Translations under genes and position numbers: made by a program
Shown here: positions 28,057 through 36,778 of the stretch, in pieces
Position numbering within the stretch: the stretch's first letter is position 1
Layout of the letters: each line of letters begins with the position of its first letter
From: Auraticoccus monumenti
GTDB taxonomy: Bacteria > Actinomycetota > Actinomycetes > Propionibacteriales > Propionibacteriaceae
Direction: 5' to 3'
Length of the DNA: 64,000 nucleotides
Assembly (NCBI RefSeq): GCF_900101785.1
Contig: NZ_LT629688.1
Coordinates: forward strand, 3,658,001 to 3,722,000
The notes under the pieces: model-generated
The model's input: only the letters and a program-made list of their open reading frames with translations
The model's database searches: none
Told to the model about the DNA's origin: nothing

Positions 28057-29511
28057 TCAGATCCCGACGCCGGCCGACGTGGTGCCGTCGGGGGCGAGGG
28101 CGGCGAAGGTGGTGCGAAGACCGCCGGCGTCGGCGCTCCACTGGCGGGCCAGCACCGCCTGGTGCCGCCCGTCGGCCAGGTCCAGCACGGCCCGGGAGCG
28201 ACCAGCCGGACGCCACCGGCCCTGCAGCCCGCCGCTGACCCGGCCGTCGCGGTGCAGCTCGACCTCGACCGGGGTGGCCACCTCGGGGGTGATGGGCTTG
28301 CGGTGGTGGACCACCTGGTAGCGCCCGGGTACGTCGCTGCCGCGCACCGGGCGGGGGTCACTGCGGCCGTCGTAGGGCAGCGGGAGGACCAGCGGCCACC
28401 CGTCGGCGGTGATCGCCATCGGGTGGGTGCGCAGCTCGTGCCGCTCCCCCTGTCCCGGGAAGCGGGTGTGGAAGACCAGGAAGGGCTCGCCGGTGTTGGG
28501 GTCGAGCTCGGCGGAGACCCCACCCGGGGAGACGTAGCCGTGCCCGGGACCACCGGTCGGGGTGCGGAACTGGTGGTTGCCCAGCAGCTTGACCCCGTGC
28601 GGGGCGATCGAGACGTCGTCGAACAGCGGCAGGTCCGGGTCGGCGGCGACGGTGGACATGTCGGTGCCCTCTGCGTCGAGCCAGGGCCCGCTCAGCCGGC
28701 GGGCGCGGGCGACCCGCACGTTGTAGCCACCGTCGGCGTCCAGGCCGCCGAAGGTGACGAAGAGGTAGTACCAGCCGGTGCCCGGGTGGTGCAGCACCGC
28801 CGGGCCCTCGATCCGGGCGTGGTTGCCGCCCATCAGGTGCTGGCCGTAGCCCTGCCCCGGACGGGGACGCCCGCTGGCGGGGTCCAGCTCGAGCAGGAAG
28901 ATGCCGCCGGAGAACGAGCCGTAGACCATCCAGGGCACGCCCTCGGCGTCGGTGACCAGGTCGGCGTCGATGACGTTGGGGTGCACCCGGGCGTCGTAGG
29001 GGGTGCCGTCCTCACTGGTCGGGTCCTCCTCGCCCTGCCCCATCCCCGAGCGCAGCAGCAGACCGGCGTCGCGGTAGGGCCCGGTGACGGAGTCGGCCAG
29101 GGCCAGACCCAGCGCCGAGCGGGGCGAGGTGCCCTCGCACGCGCAGTAGTAGCAGGCCCACCGGCCGTCGGCGAGCCGGGTGACCCCCGGCGCCCACAGC
29201 GTCTCGGCCCGGGCCCACTCCAGCGCCTCGGCGAGCTCGGCGGGCCCGTCCTCGAACAGCGGGCTGGCGGCCAGACCGTCACCGGCCAGCTGCTCCCAGA
29301 CCAGCAGGTCGTCGGTGCGGGCGAAGGCCGCGTGGGAGCCGAAGACGTAGGACCACCGCCCGGAGCGGACCAGGTCCGGGTCGTGCACCGAGGCGCTCCG
29401 CCAGGTCGGGGGTGGTGGCGTGCGGTCCCGCGCCACCGCCGTGCTGCCGGGGGCGGCGACCGCGGCGACACCTCCGGCGAGCAGGGTGCGACGGGTGATG
29501 GACGGGGTCAT
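28057..29511 (-). CDS. secreted glycoside hydrolase family 43 (arabinanase-like)
   Basis: Predicted extracellular arabinan-degrading enzyme of 484 aa. The N-terminus SITRRTLLAGGVAAVAAPG is a Tat signal with twin Arg. The five-bladed propeller has the GH43 acids: Asp44 in SVHDPDLV (base), Asp in NVIDADLV and Glu in ARIEGPAVLHH (acid). The last ~130 residues (PVEVELHRDGRVSGGLQGRW...) form the beta-barrel domain appended to endo-1,5-alpha-arabinanases. Fits with the neighbouring rhamnose and uronate genes as part of pectin use; exact substrate inferred. Confidence 0.83.
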   Translation of the reverse strand: MTPSITRRTLLAGGVAAVAAPGSTAVARDRTPPPPTWRSASVHDPDLVRSGRWSYVFGSHAAFARTDDLLVWEQLAGDGLAASPLFEDGPAELAEALEWARAETLWAPGVTRLADGRWACYYCACEGTSPRSALGLALADSVTGPYRDAGLLLRSGMGQGEEDPTSEDGTPYDARVHPNVIDADLVTDAEGVPWMVYGSFSGGIFLLELDPASGRPRPGQGYGQHLMGGNHARIEGPAVLHHPGTGWYYLFVTFGGLDADGGYNVRVARARRLSGPWLDAEGTDMSTVAADPDLPLFDDVSIAPHGVKLLGNHQFRTPTGGPGHGYVSPGGVSAELDPNTGEPFLVFHTRFPGQGERHELRTHPMAITADGWPLVLPLPYDGRSDPRPVRGSDVPGRYQVVHHRKPITPEVATPVEVELHRDGRVSGGLQGRWRPAGRSRAVLDLADGRHQAVLARQWSADAGGLRTTFAALAPDGTTSAGVGI

Positions 29512-29553
29512 GGGGGGCTCCTCCCGGAGCAGCGTCGTCGCTGCCTCCCGGGC

Positions 29554-29583
29554 ACCATAAGCAGGTCATTTCATCGATGTAAA
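29554..29583 (-). promoter_or_regulatory. promoter and imperfect palindrome before the GH43 gene
   Basis: On the minus strand, -35 TTTACA (29583-29578) and -10 TATGGT (29559-29554) are 18 bases apart. TTTACATCGATGAAA overlaps the -35 and is a near-palindrome around TCGA, of LacI-operator type. It differs from the lut/rha operator, so another regulator is likely. Confidence 0.45.
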
Positions 29584-29725
29584 GAGGTGCCCGCGGGTCG
29601 TCTCCGGCTGCTGGGACCTCCCCCGCGACGTCGGTCGCGTCGTCTCGTGACCGACGGAGAGGGGGCGCGCGAGCTCGGCCGGGCCCGTCACCCGGCTCGG
29701 GCGGACGCGGGACCGGGACCCGCGG

Positions 29726-30388
29726 TCAGGCGACGACGACCACGTCCAGCAGGCGGGGGCCGTGGACGCCCTCGACGCGGTCCAGCTCGATGTCGCTGGT
29801 CGCGCTGGGACCGCTGATCCAGGTCAGCGGGCGGGTGGTGTTCAGCCGGGTCAGGGCCTCCCCCACCCCGTGCACCACGTCGTCGACGGCGACGACGCAG
29901 ACGTGGTGGTCGGGCACCAGGCTGATCGCGCGGCGTCCCTGGTCGGGGCTGGCGTCCAGCACGATGCTGCCGGTCAGCGCGACCGCCACCGCCGAGCCGG
30001 TCACCACCGCGTCGGCCTCGTCGAGCTGGGTGACGCCGAGCGCCGGCTCGTCGACCACCCACTCCACCCCGGCGCTGCGCCAGGCCTGGTCCAGACCGGG
30101 TGGGACGACCACGCGCCGGGCGCCTCGCTCGGCCAGCAGCGCGGCCACGGTGGCGCCGACCTCGCCGGCCCCGCAGCGGCGCACCCCGGCCTTGTAGTCC
30201 AGCAGCCGGTCCACCAGCAGCTCGACCAGGGCCTCGGTGTCGAAGGAGGCAGCCGTCGCCGCCTCCGGAGCACGGTAGGCGCGGTCGATCTCCTCGTAGG
30301 GCCAGGGCTCGGGGGCGGCGGCGGCGTGGGCCTGACGGACCCGGGCCAGCACCTCCTCGCGGGCGGTGCCTGCGTCGCGGGTGGTCAC
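29726..30388 (-). CDS. lutC: lactate utilization protein C (LUD domain)
   Basis: Third component of the LutABC iron-sulfur L-lactate dehydrogenase complex that converts L-lactate to pyruvate. The 220-aa LUD-domain protein has VTGSAVAVALTGSIVLDASPDQGRRAISLVPDHHVCVV, the core of the family, and ISGPSATSDIELDRVEGVHGPR near the end. GTG start at 30388 overlaps the lutB TGA (GTGA). Order lutA-lutB-lutC as in Bacillus. Confidence 0.93.
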   Translation of the reverse strand: MTTRDAGTAREEVLARVRQAHAAAAPEPWPYEEIDRAYRAPEAATAASFDTEALVELLVDRLLDYKAGVRRCGAGEVGATVAALLAERGARRVVVPPGLDQAWRSAGVEWVVDEPALGVTQLDEADAVVTGSAVAVALTGSIVLDASPDQGRRAISLVPDHHVCVVAVDDVVHGVGEALTRLNTTRPLTWISGPSATSDIELDRVEGVHGPRLLDVVVVA

Positions 30389-31869
30389 TGGTCCTCCTGC
30401 CCGCGCCACCAGTCGCGGAAGGTCTGCGTTGGCGGGGCCGGGATGTCGCGGGCGCTGGTCCAGCCGCCGATCACCGGTCCGGGGATCGCGCCGATGGTGC
30501 CGCGCCTCGTGCGCAGCAGACGTCCGAGCCGGCCGGCCCGGGCGGCGGCCGCCCAGCGCCTCGGGTGACCCATCACCCACGACATCACCGTCATCACCAC
30601 CGACTCGACGCTGGGGACGCGGGACCCCCGCCGGTGCTCCTCGACGTGCTCGGCGCGCAGGTGCACCAGCATGCTGGGGATGTCGATCTTGACCGGGCAG
30701 GCGTCGTAGCAGGCCCCGCAGAGGGAGGAGGCGAAGGGCAGCGAGGCGTTGTCCTCCACCCCGGTGAGCTGGGGGGAGAGCACGGCGCCGATGGGCCCGG
30801 GGTAGACCGACCCGTAGGCGTGCCCGCCGGTGCGCTCGTAGACCGGGCAGACGTTGAGGCAGGCGCTGCAGCGGATGCAGTTGAGGGCGTCGCGGCCGTG
30901 CTCGTCGGCCAGGACCCGGGTGCGGCCGTTGTCCAGCAGCACCAGGTGGAACTCCTGGGGCCCGTCGCCGGGGGTGACGCCGGTCCACATCGAGGTGTAG
31001 GGGTTCATCCGCTCACCGGTGGAGGAGCGCGGCAGCAGCTGCAGGAAGACCTCGAGGTCCTGGGCCCGCGGCACGATCTTCTCGATGCCCATCACGGTGA
31101 TCAGGGTCTGCGGCAGGGTCAGGCACATCCGCCCGTTGCCCTCGGACTCCACCACGCTGAGGGTCCCGGTCTCGGCGACGGCGAAGTTGGCCCCGCTGAC
31201 CGCTACCCGGGCGGAGAGGAACTTGCGACGCAGGTGCCGACGTGCCGCCGCGGCCAGGGCGGCCGGGTCGTCGGTGAGGTCGGGAGGCACGTCGCCCATC
31301 TCGCGCAGGAAGATCTCGCGGATCTCGGTGCGGTTGCGGTGGATGGCCGGGACCAGGATGTGGGAGGGCTTGTCGTGCCCCAGCTGGACGATCAGCTCGG
31401 CCAGGTCGGTCTCCACCGCGGCGATGCCCTCGGCCTCGAGGTGCTCGTTGAGCCCGATCTCCTGGGTGGCCATCGACTTCACCTTGACCACCTCGTCCGC
31501 GCCGGTGGCCCGGACCAGCCGGGTGACGATCTCGTTGGCCTCCTGGGCGTCGCGCGCCCAGTGCACGGTGCCGCCGCGGGCGGTCACCGCCTCCTCCAGC
31601 TGGACCAGGTACCGGTCCAGGTGGGCCATGGTGTGCGACTTCAGCTGACGGCCGGCCTCGCGGAGCTCCTCCCAGTGCGGCAGCTCCCCCACCACGGCGG
31701 CGCGCTTGCCGCGGATGGTGGTGGTGGCGTGGGCGATGTTGCGACGCAGCTGGGCGTTGCCCAGGGCCGAGCGGGCGGCGTCGGGGAAGGACTCGTCACC
31801 GCGCAGGTTGCCGGTGCCCCTCGGCGAGGGCGGCGGCAGCGTCGGCATGCCCAGCAGCACGGTGCTCAC
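30385..31869 (-). CDS. lutB: lactate utilization protein B (iron-sulfur, LUD domain)
   Basis: Iron-sulfur subunit of LutABC. 494 aa: LUD domain (about 60-310) then two ferredoxin-type 4Fe-4S motifs, CIRCSACLNVCP at 331-342 and CGACYDACP at 384-392. SGANFAVAETGTLSVVESEGNGR is the LutB signature. The GTG at 31869 overlaps the lutA stop; an internal ATG at 31848 is an alternative start. Cytoplasmic, membrane-associated complex by analogy with Bacillus. Confidence 0.94.
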   Translation of the reverse strand: MSTVLLGMPTLPPPSPRGTGNLRGDESFPDAARSALGNAQLRRNIAHATTTIRGKRAAVVGELPHWEELREAGRQLKSHTMAHLDRYLVQLEEAVTARGGTVHWARDAQEANEIVTRLVRATGADEVVKVKSMATQEIGLNEHLEAEGIAAVETDLAELIVQLGHDKPSHILVPAIHRNRTEIREIFLREMGDVPPDLTDDPAALAAAARRHLRRKFLSARVAVSGANFAVAETGTLSVVESEGNGRMCLTLPQTLITVMGIEKIVPRAQDLEVFLQLLPRSSTGERMNPYTSMWTGVTPGDGPQEFHLVLLDNGRTRVLADEHGRDALNCIRCSACLNVCPVYERTGGHAYGSVYPGPIGAVLSPQLTGVEDNASLPFASSLCGACYDACPVKIDIPSMLVHLRAEHVEEHRRGSRVPSVESVVMTVMSWVMGHPRRWAAAARAGRLGRLLRTRRGTIGAIPGPVIGGWTSARDIPAPPTQTFRDWWRGQEDQ

Positions 31870-32684
31870 GAGGCACCCCCGGCGCGCGGCGGGGCGCTGA
31901 CCACCGGCGGGTCGGCGGTGACCGAGCCGGCGGTGACGTCGGGCTGGAACGGCGCCTCGGCGGTGGAGGCGAGGATCTGGGCCAGGTGGATGGTGCGGGC
32001 CGCGGCCCGGGCACGGGTCATCCCGCCGCCGATGTGCATCAGGCAGGAGGAGTCGCCCGCCGTGCAGAACTCCGCGCCGGTGTCGGCCACGGCGCGCATC
32101 TTGTCGGTCAGCATGGCGGTGGAGGTGTCGGCGTTCTTCACCGCGAAGGTGCCGCCGAACCCGCAGCACTGGTCCGCGCCGGGCAGCTCCACCAGGTCGA
32201 TGGCCTGGACGGCGCGGAGCAGCTGCAGCGGCTTGTCCCCCACCCGCAGCATCCGCAGCGAGTGGCAGGTGGGGTGGTAGGTGACCCGGTGCGGGAAGTG
32301 GGCGCCGACGTCGGTCACGCCCAGCACGTCGACCAGCAGCTCAGACAGCTCGTAGGTGTGCTCGGCCGCCCGGCGGGTCTGCTGCTGCAGCCCCCGGCTG
32401 CCGAAGCGGTCGGCCACCAGGGCGTGCTGGTGGCGCACCGACCCCACGCAGGAGCCGGACGGGGCCACCACCAGGTCGGCGTCGGCGTAGAGGTCGGCGA
32501 AGCGCTGCACCATCGGCAGGGCCTCGCGCTGGTAGCCGGTGTTGACGTGCATCTGCCCGCAGCAGGCCTGGTCGGCGTCGAAGACGACCTCGTGGCCCAG
32601 CCGTCGCAGCAGGGTCGTCGTGGCCCGTCCCACGTCGGGGAACATGGCGTCGGCGAGGCAGGTGATGAACAGGGCGATCCGCAC
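31866..32684 (-). CDS. lutA: lactate utilization protein A (CCG-domain)
   Basis: Cysteine-rich subunit of LutABC with two CCG domains: DQACCGQMHVNTGY near residue 40 and ADQCCGFGGTFAVKN near 185, plus single cysteines preceding each. These cysteines usually hold noncubane or 4Fe-4S clusters that carry electrons from lactate. GTG at 32684 (VRIALFITC) is used because the full anti-SD match GGAGGTGA sits eight bases before it and homologues start here; an upstream ATG at 32717 reads through that site. First gene of lutABC, behind an operator at 32752. Confidence 0.92.
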   Translation of the reverse strand: MRIALFITCLADAMFPDVGRATTTLLRRLGHEVVFDADQACCGQMHVNTGYQREALPMVQRFADLYADADLVVAPSGSCVGSVRHQHALVADRFGSRGLQQQTRRAAEHTYELSELLVDVLGVTDVGAHFPHRVTYHPTCHSLRMLRVGDKPLQLLRAVQAIDLVELPGADQCCGFGGTFAVKNADTSTAMLTDKMRAVADTGAEFCTAGDSSCLMHIGGGMTRARAAARTIHLAQILASTAEAPFQPDVTAGSVTADPPVVSAPPRAGGAS

Positions 32685-32751
32685 CGGCGTCGTCACCTCC
32701 TCTGCTCGGGCCCGCACCGCGGGCGTCCTCGGAGCCTAGCCGAGGACGGTC

Positions 32752-32767
32752 GTTGAAACGACTCAAC
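32752..32767. promoter_or_regulatory. LacI-type operator upstream of lutA
   Basis: GTTGAAACGACTCAAC is a 16-bp palindrome with GTTGA/TCAAC arms around a central CG. The site upstream of rhaI (37883-37898) has the same left half GTTGAA and central CG. On the lut strand a -10-like TAGGCT lies at 32738-32733, so a bound repressor would cover the promoter. The LacI protein at 36779-37795 is the likely ligand. Confidence 0.6.
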
Positions 32768-32805
32768 CCACCCCTGAGGACGTCCTCCACGCACCACCGG
32801 GGAGG

Positions 32806-33939
32806 TCACCGCAGGCTCTGCACCAGCGCCGCCACCTCGTCCAGCTGGGCCGCCGAGCACAGCCCCAGGTGGTAGAGGTGGACGCTCGACGCACCCGCCT
32901 CGGCCGCCCGCGCCACCTGCTCGGCCAGCGGCGGTGCGCCCGGCTCGATGTAGGTCAGGTAGGCGCCGACCGGTGCCCCGTCCGAGGCCTCGACCAGGGT
33001 GCGCACCTGCGTCTCGATCTTGTCCAGCGACCCCCAGGCCGCCGCGAAGGGCGCCGTGCCGGCCGGCAGCCCCCGCAGCGCGGGCCCCACCGGGGCGAAC
33101 GGTCCGCTGGCGTGGACGTCGGGGCTGGCGGGCAGGTGCACCTCGACCGACGGCGGGAGCACCTCGGCGACGGCCGCGGCCATCCCCCCGACCGCCCGCT
33201 CCTGGCCGGCGGCCAGGAGGTCCGTCCGCTCCGCACCCAGCACCCCGGCCAGGTCCGCGTCCGGATGTCCCGCCGCGCCGCCGGGCTGCATCGCCTCCCG
33301 CACCGCCGCGGCCAGGTCGTCGTCGGCGTCGGTCCCTCGGGCCTCGCGGCAGCAGGGGGCGAAGCAGGTCGAGAGCAGGCTCCGCTCCAGCGCGGAGTAG
33401 GACATCGTCTTGTCGTGCAGCCCGCCGTGCTCGAAGCCCAGGTGGCCCACGGCCTCCAGCACGTAGCCGTCCAGCTGGTGGCCCGCGGACAGCTCCGAGA
33501 CCAGCGCGGCGGCCAGCGCCAGGGTGTCGGGGTGGCTGGTGCACAGCGCCCAGGGGTAGGTCTCGCCGAAGGCGTTGACCACGGTGTGGTCGGGGTGGCG
33601 GCCGCCGAGCTCGGAGGAGTGGCTGAGCACCGTCCACGCCAGGGCCGGCACGCCGGCTCCCTGCAGCAGGGCCACCGTCTCGCCGAAGGCGTCGGCGGAC
33701 TCGGTCCAGCCCGCCGGGCGTGGCACCAGGGTGCCGAAGCGGGACGGGTCGACGGGGCGGTAGAAGGCGGCGTGGGATGCCACCTTGGTCCGCTGCCGCG
33801 GGTGGGTCGAGGTGGCGGCCCGGACCGCGTGGTAGGCCCCGGCCACCGCGACGGCGTCGAGGCCGAGGCCCAGCACCCGGTCGCGGCGCCAGGGGTCCTC
33901 GGTCAGGTCCCAGGGGTAGGTGTAGCCGATGACGCGCAT
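32806..33939 (-). CDS. unrecognised 377-aa protein in the sugar region
   Basis: I do not recognise a named family. The sequence MRVIGYTYPWDLTEDPWRRDRVLGLGLDAVAVAGAYHAVRA in parts, then ALAWTVLSHSS, LDGYVLEAVGHLGFEHGG and VGAYLTYIEPG, alternates beta strands and helices like a TIM barrel of glycoside hydrolase or epimerase type. No signal peptide. Two cysteine-rich bits (CFAPCCRE) lie mid-protein. It lies between lutABC and udh, divergent from udh with 89 bp between, and so probably acts on a sugar or sugar acid (inference). Start ATG at 33939. Confidence 0.6.
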   Translation of the reverse strand: MRVIGYTYPWDLTEDPWRRDRVLGLGLDAVAVAGAYHAVRAATSTHPRQRTKVASHAAFYRPVDPSRFGTLVPRPAGWTESADAFGETVALLQGAGVPALAWTVLSHSSELGGRHPDHTVVNAFGETYPWALCTSHPDTLALAAALVSELSAGHQLDGYVLEAVGHLGFEHGGLHDKTMSYSALERSLLSTCFAPCCREARGTDADDDLAAAVREAMQPGGAAGHPDADLAGVLGAERTDLLAAGQERAVGGMAAAVAEVLPPSVEVHLPASPDVHASGPFAPVGPALRGLPAGTAPFAAAWGSLDKIETQVRTLVEASDGAPVGAYLTYIEPGAPPLAEQVARAAEAGASSVHLYHLGLCSAAQLDEVAALVQSLR

Positions 33940-34028
33940 GGGGCCAGCCTCTCACTCCGCGGTGACGGTCCCGGGCCCCAGGTCGGCCCGCGTTAGGCTC
34001 GCCACCCGACCCTCAGGAGGAACCCGCG

Positions 34029-34850
34029 ATGAACGACCTGGTCCTGATCACCGGCGCCGCCGGCCGTCTGGGGGGCTTCGCCACCTCGGCCCTGGCCGCC
34101 GCGGGCTACCGGCTGCGGCTGCTCGACCTGCGTGAGCCCGAGGTGGTCCCCGAGGGCGCCGAGGTGCTGGTCGGCTCGGTCACCGACGCCGCGCTGATGG
34201 CCCGGGCCACCGAGGGTGCCACCGCCCTGCTGCACTACGGCGGGCACCCGCGCGAGCGCACCTGGGAGCAGATCCTCGAGGTCAACATCGACGGCACCCG
34301 CACGGTGCTGGAGGCGGCGCGCCACTCCGGGGTGGCCAAGGTCTACCTGGCCTCCAGCAACCACGCCGCCGGCTTCCAGACCCGGGACCGGGCCCCCGAG
34401 GGCGGGCTGCCGCCGGACTGCACCGCCCTGGCCGACAGCTACTACGGGGTCTCGAAGGTGACGACGGAGGCGCTCGGCGCGGTGTACCACCACCGCTTCG
34501 GCATCGACGTCCTCGCGGTGCGGATCGGCAGCTGCGACGAGCACCCCGCCGACGAGCGGTCGCTGAGCACCTGGTTGTCCCGGGCCGACCACGACGCGAT
34601 GATCCTGGCCTGGCTGGGCGACCCGACCCCCGCGTACCGGATCGTCTGGGGCATCTCGGACAACCGGCGCGGCTGGTTCGACCTCTCCGGGACGTCCATC
34701 CCCGGCTACGAGCCGACCGGGGACTCCGAGCGCGACCTCCCCGACCTGGTCCGCCAGTTCCCCCCGCGGGAGACCCCCTCCACCGACCCCGTCCTGAACC
34801 GTCTGGGAGGCTCGTTCACGACGGTAGAGCTCGGGGAGTTCATGCCCTGA
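34029..34850 (+). CDS. udh: NAD-dependent uronate dehydrogenase (extended SDR)
   Basis: Oxidises D-galacturonate or D-glucuronate to the aldarate lactone. 273 aa: Rossmann loop ITGAAGRLGG, the SSNHAAGFQTRD block matching the SSNH(V/A)xGF signature of uronate dehydrogenases, and the catalytic YYGVSK Tyr-Lys pair. ATG at 34029 follows CAGGAGGAA. Probably one unit with the dehydrogenase gene at 34917, which would finish an oxidative uronate route. The dehydratase and keto-deoxy steps in between are not in the window. Confidence 0.85.
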   Translation: MNDLVLITGAAGRLGGFATSALAAAGYRLRLLDLREPEVVPEGAEVLVGSVTDAALMARATEGATALLHYGGHPRERTWEQILEVNIDGTRTVLEAARHSGVAKVYLASSNHAAGFQTRDRAPEGGLPPDCTALADSYYGVSKVTTEALGAVYHHRFGIDVLAVRIGSCDEHPADERSLSTWLSRADHDAMILAWLGDPTPAYRIVWGISDNRRGWFDLSGTSIPGYEPTGDSERDLPDLVRQFPPRETPSTDPVLNRLGGSFTTVELGEFMP

Positions 34851-34916
34851 CGCCCGGAGCGCCGGCCCGCGCCGGCGCCCGCACCACCCGCAGTCGATCC
34901 ACAGGAGATGCAGACG

Positions 34917-36431
34917 ATGACCACGATCACCGCCACGAACCCCTACACCGGGGCCGCCCTCGAGTCGGTGGCCGAGGAGACGAGCCCCGAGGAGGTGGCG
35001 GCCGTCGTCGCCGAGGCCGCGGCCACCGCCTCCTGGCTGTCCGAGCTGCCGCGCAGCGAGCGGGCCGCCCTGCTCGAGGCGATCGCCGACGCCCTGGAGG
35101 GGGCTCGGGAGCAGATCGTCGAGACCGCCGACTCCGAGACCGGTCTGGGCGCCACCCGGCTGAACGGCGAGCTCACCCGCACGGTGTTCCAGTTCCGCTT
35201 CTTCGCCTCGGTGATCACCGAGGGCAGCTACCTCGAGGTCACCCTCGACCCGGCTGGCGACACCCCGATGGGCCCCCGCCCGGACCTCCGCCGGATGCTC
35301 GTCGCCACCGGCGTCGTGGCCGTCTTCGGGGCCAGCAACTTCCCGCTGGCCTTCTCCGTCCCCGGTGGCGACACGGCCAGTGCGCTGGCCGCTGGCTGCC
35401 CCGTGGTGGTGAAGGCCCACCCGTCCCACCCCGGCACCAGCGTGCTGTGCTTCCAGCTGATGCGTGACGCCGCCGTCGCCGCCGGCGCCCCGGCCGGGGT
35501 GCTCGGCCTGGTGCACGGCCAGGCGGCCGGGGTGGCCCTGGTCAAGGCCCCGGAGGTGACGGCCGTCGGCTTCACCGGCTCCACCGGTGCCGGCAAGGCC
35601 CTGATGGAGGCCATCGCCGAGCGCGACGCCCCGATCCCGTTCTACGGCGAGCTGAGCAGCATCAACCCCGTCGTGGTCACCCGCGCCGCCGCCGCCGAGC
35701 GCGCCCAGGAGCTCGGCGAGGGCCTCGCCACCTCGGTCACCGGCTCGGCCGGCCAGCTGTGCACCAAGCCCGGCCTGGTGCTGGTGCCCAGCGGCGCCGA
35801 GGGCGACGCCGTGGTCACGGCGATGGGTCAGGCGATGGGCCGGACCAGCACCGTCCCGCTGCTGAACGAGCGGATCCGCGACTCCTACCGCAGCCTCACC
35901 GAGGAGTACGCCCAGACCCCGGGCGTGGAGCAGGTCGCGCGCGGGGAGGCCGAGGGCGAGGGCTTCGGCGTCGGGGTGGCGCTCTTCCAGGCCCCCGCCG
36001 ACGAGCTCTCCCCCGACGACATCGCCGAGATCTTCGGCCCAGCCTCGCTGGTGGTGCGCTGGGACTCCCCCGAGCAGCTGGACGGGGTGCTGGGCGCGGT
36101 TGAGGACTCCCTGACCGCCACCGTCCAGACCGGGTCCGGCGAGGGCGCGGAGCTGAGCGGCCTGACCCGCACCCTGCAGGCGCACGCCGGCCGGATCCTG
36201 TTCAACGCCTACCCCACCGGGGTGGCGGTCAGCTGGGCCCAGAACCACGGGGGCCCCTGGCCGGCCACCAACTCCCAGCACACCTCCGTCGGGGCCACCG
36301 CGATCCGTCGCTGGCTGCGTCCGGTGGTCTTCCAGAACGCGCCCGAGGCGGTGCTGCCGCCGGAGCTGCGTGACGACGCCACCGACATCCCGCGTCGCGT
36401 CGACGGGCAGCTGGTGCTGCCGCAGGGCTGA
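34917..36431 (+). CDS. 2,5-dioxovalerate (ketoglutarate semialdehyde) dehydrogenase
   Basis: NAD(P)-dependent aldehyde dehydrogenase of 504 aa. VVAVFGASNFPLAFSVPGGD, the catalytic Glu in FYGELSSINPVV and the Cys in SVTGSAGQLCTKPG match the ketoglutarate-semialdehyde dehydrogenase branch that ends oxidative uronate, aldarate and L-arabinose pathways by making 2-oxoglutarate. The ATG at 34917 is chosen over 34908 because AGGAG is too close to the latter. Context with udh supports aldarate catabolism. Confidence 0.85.
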   Translation: MTTITATNPYTGAALESVAEETSPEEVAAVVAEAAATASWLSELPRSERAALLEAIADALEGAREQIVETADSETGLGATRLNGELTRTVFQFRFFASVITEGSYLEVTLDPAGDTPMGPRPDLRRMLVATGVVAVFGASNFPLAFSVPGGDTASALAAGCPVVVKAHPSHPGTSVLCFQLMRDAAVAAGAPAGVLGLVHGQAAGVALVKAPEVTAVGFTGSTGAGKALMEAIAERDAPIPFYGELSSINPVVVTRAAAAERAQELGEGLATSVTGSAGQLCTKPGLVLVPSGAEGDAVVTAMGQAMGRTSTVPLLNERIRDSYRSLTEEYAQTPGVEQVARGEAEGEGFGVGVALFQAPADELSPDDIAEIFGPASLVVRWDSPEQLDGVLGAVEDSLTATVQTGSGEGAELSGLTRTLQAHAGRILFNAYPTGVAVSWAQNHGGPWPATNSQHTSVGATAIRRWLRPVVFQNAPEAVLPPELRDDATDIPRRVDGQLVLPQG

Positions 36432-36550
36432 GCCACCACCCGGGCCCGACCGCGCCGCCGCGGGGACGCACGACGTCCTCGCGGCGTGGCGTGCGTCGGG
36501 GCCGGGACTGACGGGCTCCTGACTGACCGCTCGACCGGTCCGGCACGCAC

Positions 36551-36612
36551 AACCGGTCGCTCAGCGCACGTCTCTCGACCTGTGTCGAGAGCCGTCTGCT
36601 GAGGGACCGGTT
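36551..36612. repeat. dispersed hairpin element, copy 1
   Basis: Arms AACCGGTCGCTCAGC (36551-36565) and GCTGAGGGACCGGTT (36598-36612) pair over 15 bp with one mismatch. Inside is a second perfect hairpin, CTCTCGAC / GTCGAGAG (36572-36579, 36584-36591). Flanks GCAC before and CTGCTC after are shared with copy 2. Lies between the convergent dehydrogenase and lacI genes, so it may also act as a terminator. Confidence 0.8.
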
Positions 36613-36676
36613 CTGCTCACGGCGGCTGGGTGCCCGCCGTCGGCCCCACCTGCCTCGGTTCGCGGGCGGCGGGCAC

Positions 36677-36738
36677 AACCGGTCGCTCAGCGAACGTCTC
36701 TCGACCGTGAAGCGGAGGCGTCAGCTGAGCGACCGGTT
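36677..36738. repeat. dispersed hairpin element, copy 2
   Basis: Arms AACCGGTCGCTCAGC (36677-36691) and GCTGAGCGACCGGTT (36724-36738) pair perfectly over 15 bp; loop 32 bases as in copy 1. Same GCAC...CTGCTC flanks. Together with copy 1 it fills the 347-bp gap between the convergent genes; no coding sequence is seen there. Confidence 0.85.
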
Positions 36739-36778
36739 CTGCTCCTGGAGGCGGGCTCGCCCACCCAGCGACCCGGAC

